From Flavobacteriales bacterium UBA2306 (GTDB lineage Bacteria > Bacteroidota > Bacteroidia > Flavobacteriales > Weeksellaceae): a stretch of DNA of 64,000 nt. A program made the position numbers and the translations under genes. This document shows positions 59,370-64,000 of this stretch, piece after piece; within the stretch, counting starts at the first letter, position 1; every line of letters starts with the position of its first letter. Under the pieces are notes generated by a model. That model searched no databases. It saw only the letters and a program-made list of their open reading frames with translations, and was not told the DNA's origin. The stretch lies in assembly GCA_002345565.1 (NCBI GenBank), contig DDVS01000001.1:614712-678711 (forward strand), read 5' to 3'.

Positions 59370-61973
59370 TTATTTGCTGATAATCATTTTTGAACTGTAA
59401 TTAACTCCAATACCAGAAGCTTTTACCACATACACTCCATTGGTTAATTTTTGTGTATTGATAGCTTCTTTAGCAGCAGGATCGATTTGTTGAGAAGATA
59501 CCATCTTACCAGATGCATCATAAATTTCTACATTGACCTTTCCTAAAATAGAATTTTTAAAATTCAAATGGAATTCATTTTTAGCTGGATTTGGATAAAT
59601 ACTGAAGCCTTTAGCAGCTGTAACTTCATTAGTTGCTAAAATACATTCTGTAGGAACTGTAAAATCTTCTACCTGGTCATTGATATTGGTTTTAGAACCT
59701 GCACTTGCATTAACACCAACTCCTCTTTTAGCAAAGGCATTCCAAATAAGACATTTGTTGCTGCCTCCTGTAGAAGCTTGGTCTGCAGCGATAATCGCAT
59801 TTCTACCCATAATGAAAGTAGGATAACAGCCTTGTAGTTTTAAACCATCTACAACAGCCTGGAAAACTCTTGAAGAACCAGAATTAGCGTCTGCTGTAAT
59901 ATCGTTATTAAATCCATATTTTTCTACATATTTCCAATGTAAATCCCACAAAATACTTGCCCATACAAAACCAATGGAATGTACATCCGGAACTAGAGCT
60001 CCGCTGGAATTGGTATATTCCATTCCGTTGGTATCACCATAAGTATAATTATTGACATTAAAATCCGGGGAATATTTTGCCGGACGAATTCCTACTCCTG
60101 TTGTTGGTTCTTCTGTGGCGTAAGTCCCAATACCTCTGGAAATACTTGCGTCGTCAGTTGCTTTCATAGTTAACATCAAGGCTAGGAAATCTGACCATCC
60201 TTCTCCCATTTGTTCTTTATCAGCACTTGAACTTAGGCAAGTAACACTTGTACCGGTTAATCTTGTGGATAAACCGTGTCCATATTCGTGACTCACAATA
60301 CCATTGTCTAAACTACCGTCTAAAACCGGAAGTTTTAGTGTAATGTTAACATTTTGTGCGCCATCAATGTAAGATTTCATCTGTTCACCTTTAGATTGAG
60401 GAACAAAAACTGACGGAATATTAACAACTGTAGTCCCATCTCCAGACATATTGCTGATTGCTTCTCCAGGATTGGTAGCTGCATCGGCAGAATTATAAAT
60501 AATTCCGGCAATAGCGCCTGCATTTTCTAAGTTTTTAACTTTCAGGATAAAATTACAATTTCCTCTTTGTGCCAATCCTATTTTACCCGTAAGAGACCCT
60601 TCTGGCAAAGCGGTACAGGCATCTAATACTGGGGAGATTGCGACATCTCCAGTAACCGGTTCTTTCCATAGTGGTGTTCCGAAATATCCAAGTCCGATGG
60701 AAGAGATTGAAGTTCCTGCAACGCCAGACGGACCATTAAAATAAAAATATGGACCAGCACCTAGCCAAATATACATTTGCATTCTTGGTTTAGTACCATC
60801 TGAAGGTGTAGAAAAGTTGGCATTATTATAATATCCTAGTGATAAATCCGGGTTACCGGCACCATCTCTTGCTTCTGCTTGCACATAATCATTCTGCGTA
60901 CCGCCTTTTCCAAAGTTATAGGCTTGGAAATTTTTTGCAGTTTCTGTAAATCCAAATTTATAAAGTACATCGTGCACTCTATTATTTACATAGAATAAAT
61001 TAGTTATAGAAGCATCTTTATAGGCATCTAAACCTGCTGTTGTATCCACTGGAAAATCAAAAACATGGGATGCTCCGCCGTCAGCAGAAACACCAATAGT
61101 ATTTGTACTGGCTTCATCTGTATAGGCATACACATTATTACCACGGGTATAAGTATATTCTGATGTATTATCATTTTGCCATCCTAATGAAGAAGCTGTT
61201 AAATCCCAAGGATTCGTCAGTAATGTTCTACCACCAAAAGATGGAGCTTCTACAGGCAGTGCAAATACATTATAGGAAGCACTATTAACTAAAAATGGAG
61301 AGAAACTAGACTTTACAGAATGATGATTAGGGAAAGAAACGAGCGCATTGTGATGATGATTTTCTTCTCTGCCATAAGCTTCATTAGAAAAATTACAAGA
61401 AAGATTAAGGTTTTGTTGGTCATAAATCTTGCCTGTTTTTGCATCTGCAACAATATGCCATAGATTGCTAGACTTTTGCTCATAAAATTCTAATTCATAA
61501 GACAAAATTAGCTCGGAACCGTTATCATAATAAACAAGTGTTGGCGTTTTAATTTCACCTTGTTCCAGAAGTTTTAGATAAGATTTAGCATCGTTTAATT
61601 TTAGATTTTCTATAACTTTTGACAATATGCTTGCAGCACCATTAGCGTTAGAAACTCCAGAATTTTTAGCCACACTTGCTGTAAAATCTCCTTCAAAATT
61701 TAAGACATCATTATTTCTGATTAAAAAAGTGGATGAATTACCAAAAACTGGTATTCCTTCATAAGCTTGCTGTATTTTTACAACCGTAGCATTAAGAGAT
61801 TGAGATGGATCTTCCGAGGAGATGACAAAATCTTTATTAACAACATTCTTTCCAACAACAGCTGAACTTCTAAGGTAATTCTCCATAACACTTTTATAAT
61901 TCTGAGCAAAAACAGAATTAAACGTTAGTAGAGAAAATACCGCTATAACAAGAGGTAGTTTTCTTTTCTTCAT
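59370..61973 (-). CDS. M36 (fungalysin) metalloprotease with PA domain and T9SS tail
   Basis: 867 residues. Signal peptide (1-23), FTP-like propeptide (about 30-200), then an M36 catalytic domain with HEYGHGLSTRLTG (Zn ligands and catalytic Glu) and GEGWSDFLAL (third ligand). A protease-associated domain is inserted (about 430-555; KIGLAQRGNCNFILKVKNLENAGAIAGIIYN). The end is a type A T9SS domain (FSIYPNPAKNEFHLNFKNS ... GVYVVKASGIG). Secreted, activated by propeptide removal, and expected to break down extracellular protein. Monocistronic. Confidence 0.94.
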   Translation of the reverse strand: MKKRKLPLVIAVFSLLTFNSVFAQNYKSVMENYLRSSAVVGKNVVNKDFVISSEDPSQSLNATVVKIQQAYEGIPVFGNSSTFLIRNNDVLNFEGDFTASVAKNSGVSNANGAASILSKVIENLKLNDAKSYLKLLEQGEIKTPTLVYYDNGSELILSYELEFYEQKSSNLWHIVADAKTGKIYDQQNLNLSCNFSNEAYGREENHHHNALVSFPNHHSVKSSFSPFLVNSASYNVFALPVEAPSFGGRTLLTNPWDLTASSLGWQNDNTSEYTYTRGNNVYAYTDEASTNTIGVSADGGASHVFDFPVDTTAGLDAYKDASITNLFYVNNRVHDVLYKFGFTETAKNFQAYNFGKGGTQNDYVQAEARDGAGNPDLSLGYYNNANFSTPSDGTKPRMQMYIWLGAGPYFYFNGPSGVAGTSISSIGLGYFGTPLWKEPVTGDVAISPVLDACTALPEGSLTGKIGLAQRGNCNFILKVKNLENAGAIAGIIYNSADAATNPGEAISNMSGDGTTVVNIPSVFVPQSKGEQMKSYIDGAQNVNITLKLPVLDGSLDNGIVSHEYGHGLSTRLTGTSVTCLSSSADKEQMGEGWSDFLALMLTMKATDDASISRGIGTYATEEPTTGVGIRPAKYSPDFNVNNYTYGDTNGMEYTNSSGALVPDVHSIGFVWASILWDLHWKYVEKYGFNNDITADANSGSSRVFQAVVDGLKLQGCYPTFIMGRNAIIAADQASTGGSNKCLIWNAFAKRGVGVNASAGSKTNINDQVEDFTVPTECILATNEVTAAKGFSIYPNPAKNEFHLNFKNSILGKVNVEIYDASGKMVSSQQIDPAAKEAINTQKLTNGVYVVKASGIGVNYSSKMIISK

Positions 61974-62119
61974 AAATTGATTAATTTAAATTATTCAAAT
62001 AAAATTTCGACCAATTTAGTAAAAAAAACTTAAATTAAATACATAAAATACCAACATTCTCATCATCATTTAAAATATTAACAATCTACAATACAGAACT
62101 GTAATTTAGTGATTTTTAA

Positions 62120-62151
62120 AACAAAAAAAAGCCACCTAGACTAGATGGCTT
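62120..62151 (-). terminator. Terminator of rpsA
   Basis: AAGCCA / TGGCTT with CTAG/CTAG inside (one mismatch), followed by eight T on the minus strand. Confidence 0.8.
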
Positions 62152-62175
62152 AATTTATAAAAATTAGAGTTCGGA

Positions 62176-63966
62176 TTATTTACCGCCTTCCATTTTCTTT
62201 TTCAATTCTGCTAATGCATCGATATCTCCAAGAGTAGATCTTTCTTCGTTATTTGAAGAAGAAGCTACGTTTCTAGAAGAGTTGTCTCTTACATTCTTTT
62301 TCTCTTCATCTCTGAAGATCCCTGTATGAGATACTACTACTCTCTTGAATTCTTTGTTGAATTCGATTACTTTGAACTCAGCAGTTTCACCTTTCTTGAT
62401 TTTAGATCCGTCTTCCTTCTCTAATAATCTTGATGGACAGAAAGCTTCAACCTCAGCATCTTCGAACTGTACAGAAGCTCCTTTATCGTGAACTTCTACT
62501 GCAGTTCCTGTGTGAACAGTTCCTTCAGCGTATTTAGTTTCGAATTTATCCCAAGGGTTTTCAGTCAATTGTTTGTGACCTAGAGATAATCTTCTAGCTT
62601 GAGTATCCAATTCTAATACGATAACATCTAGTTTATCACCAACGTTACAGAACTCAGATGGATGTTTGATTTTCTTAGTCCAAGAAAGATCAGAGATGTA
62701 GATCAAACCATCGATTCCTTCTTCCAATTCTACGAAAACTCCAAAGTTTGTGAAGTTTCTTACCGTTCCAACGTGCTGAGAACCTACTGGATATTTAGCT
62801 TCGATATTTTCCCAAGGATCTTTGTTCAATTGCTTGATACCTAGAGAGATTTTTCTGTCTTCTCTATCCAAAGTAAGAACTTCTGCTTCTACCTCATCAC
62901 CTACTTTTACAAAGTCACCTGCAGATCTCAAGTGAGTAGACCAAGACATTTCAGAAACGTGGATCAAACCTTCTACACCTGGAGCGATTTCTACAAATGC
63001 ACCATAGTCAGCAAGAACAACTACTTTTCCTTTTACTTTATCTCCAACTTTCAAGTCAGCAGAGAGAGCATCCCAAGGATGAGCTTCTAATTGCTTCATA
63101 CCCAATTGGATTCTTGTTTTCTCATCATCAAAATCAAGGATAACAACTTTTACAGTTTGTCCGTCTTCTAGGATTTCAGATGGGTGGTTCACTCTAGACC
63201 AAGAAAGGTCTGTAATGTGGATCAATCCATCAACACCTCCAAGATCTACGAATACACCGTAAGAAGTGATGTTCTTAACAGTACCTTCAAGTACTTGTCC
63301 TTTCTCTAATTGAGCGATGATTTCTTTTTTCTGACCTTCGATATCTGCTTCGATCAATGCTTTGTGAGATACTACTACGTTTTTGAACTCAGGGTTGATT
63401 TTCACAACTTTGAACTCCATAGTTTTACCTACGAACTGATCGTAATCTTTAATTGGCTTAACGTCGATTTGAGAACCTGGTAAGAATGCTTCGATACCGT
63501 GTACGTCTACGATCATACCACCTTTAGTTCTCGATTTCACAAAACCGTTTACGATTTCTCCAGTTTCGTGAAGCTCGTTTACTTTATCCCAAGCTTTCAA
63601 TGTTCTAGCTTTTCTGTGAGATAACTGTAACTGACCTGTTTTGTCTTCTCTCTTGTCAACCATTACTTCAACCTCATCACCTACTTTTAGGCCTTGGTTG
63701 TAACGGAATTCGTTAAGAGAAATTACACCTTCAGATTTGAAGTTGATGTCTACGATAGCTTCTTTGTCTGTTAATCTAACTACTTTACCAACAATAACGT
63801 CGTTGTCTGTAAGATCGTTCAAAGAACCGTTATAGATTTCTTCTAATTCTTTCTTCTCGCTTCTGTCTTCTGCATTAAGTCCTGATTCGAAAGATTCCCA
63901 ATCAAATTGTTCTGGTGCTACGTTTTGGTTCAATAGAACCTCTGCTGAATTTGTCTCTTTTGACAT
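62176..63966 (-). CDS. rpsA: 30S ribosomal protein S1
   Basis: 596 residues with six S1 (OB-fold) repeats, the usual number. Repeats 3-6 are plainest: EKGQVLEGTVKNITSYGVFVDLGG, LKVGDKVKGKVVVLADYGAFVEIAPG, YPVGSQHVGTVRNFTNFGVFVELEEG and YAEGTVHTGTAVEVHDKGASVQFED. Each is followed by GLIHVSEMSW-type strands in repeats 3-5. It bridges mRNA to the 30S subunit and matters more where Shine-Dalgarno sites are weak, as in Bacteroidota. GC and codon use are higher than surrounding genes, as expected of a highly expressed gene. The promoter is beyond the 34 bases left at the window edge. Confidence 0.97.
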   Translation of the reverse strand: MSKETNSAEVLLNQNVAPEQFDWESFESGLNAEDRSEKKELEEIYNGSLNDLTDNDVIVGKVVRLTDKEAIVDINFKSEGVISLNEFRYNQGLKVGDEVEVMVDKREDKTGQLQLSHRKARTLKAWDKVNELHETGEIVNGFVKSRTKGGMIVDVHGIEAFLPGSQIDVKPIKDYDQFVGKTMEFKVVKINPEFKNVVVSHKALIEADIEGQKKEIIAQLEKGQVLEGTVKNITSYGVFVDLGGVDGLIHITDLSWSRVNHPSEILEDGQTVKVVILDFDDEKTRIQLGMKQLEAHPWDALSADLKVGDKVKGKVVVLADYGAFVEIAPGVEGLIHVSEMSWSTHLRSAGDFVKVGDEVEAEVLTLDREDRKISLGIKQLNKDPWENIEAKYPVGSQHVGTVRNFTNFGVFVELEEGIDGLIYISDLSWTKKIKHPSEFCNVGDKLDVIVLELDTQARRLSLGHKQLTENPWDKFETKYAEGTVHTGTAVEVHDKGASVQFEDAEVEAFCPSRLLEKEDGSKIKKGETAEFKVIEFNKEFKRVVVSHTGIFRDEEKKNVRDNSSRNVASSSNNEERSTLGDIDALAELKKKMEGGK

Positions 63967-64000
63967 TTTCTAAAAAATTTGTATTCCAATTTCTAACAAT

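Noticed and set aside
1..64000. tRNA, rRNA, CRISPR array, prophage or insertion sequence
   Set aside because: No cloverleaf with CCA-type ends, no regular spaced repeats, and no transposase, integrase or phage structural gene was recognised.

Overview
The window looks like chromosome of a flavobacterium of the Weeksellaceae, most like Chryseobacterium. The evidence is low GC, Bacteroidota-type promoters (TTG, 17-20 bases, TAnnTTTG), several secreted proteins with type IX secretion (T9SS) C-terminal sorting domains, a TonB-dependent receptor, a DUF4294/M42 gene pair, a glgBAC cluster and a six-domain ribosomal protein S1. The genus is an inference from gene content. I see no rRNA, tRNA, CRISPR array, prophage or insertion-sequence transposase.

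Left part (1-20.5 kb): the 3' end of an S1/P1 nuclease gene; a UMF1-type transporter; a mevalonate-kinase-like GHMP kinase with a UbiA prenyltransferase; thiolase; an ECF sigma factor / membrane anti-sigma-like / outer-membrane protein operon (8.8-6.4 kb, minus strand); then a seven-helix membrane protein overlapping a membrane-tethered HTH regulator (9.0-10.2 kb). These last two face a 565-base intergenic region holding two near-identical tandem GCAACR sites, each about 52 bases before a -7 box. One precedes a short, strongly terminated transcript and the other precedes two exported surface proteins. Then come prfB, a PD-(D/E)XK-like orphan, a 2-oxoacid dehydrogenase E2, a LolA-like protein, M42 peptidase, rpe and ndk.

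Middle (20.5-40 kb): a sigma-54-like promoter with a tiny terminated transcript; purC-purF; a modular secreted nuclease; a copper-type P1B ATPase with four N-terminal metal-binding modules; a TonB-dependent receptor under a SAM-I riboswitch with its own terminator; DUF72 and sirtuin genes; a GNAT-nitrilase fusion; metY under a second SAM-I riboswitch; an unpaired scoB; and an ABC exporter.

Accessory stretch (39.8-47.5 kb): an AT-rich lipoprotein gene, a YoeB-type and a MazEF-type toxin-antitoxin module (the latter bracketed by about 63-bp direct repeats), a second secreted nuclease, a GDSL hydrolase, a 50-residue Cys/Lys-rich microprotein with a near-leaderless promoter, a DnaJ-like membrane protein, an unusual two-gene PIN-domain module, and an intact plus a decayed SRPBCC gene.

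Right part (47.5-64 kb): DUF3108 protein, the glycogen genes glgB-glgA-glgC, gamma-glutamyltransferase, a Qnr-like pentapeptide-repeat protein, a bestrophin-like channel, a glycosyltransferase, an M36 metalloprotease with a T9SS tail, and rpsA.

A recurring feature is a family of about 100-130 bp intergenic palindromes with ACCACA..CACA ends. There are at least four clear copies and up to three decayed ones, and some of them supply spurious or real coding sequence to neighbouring reading frames.
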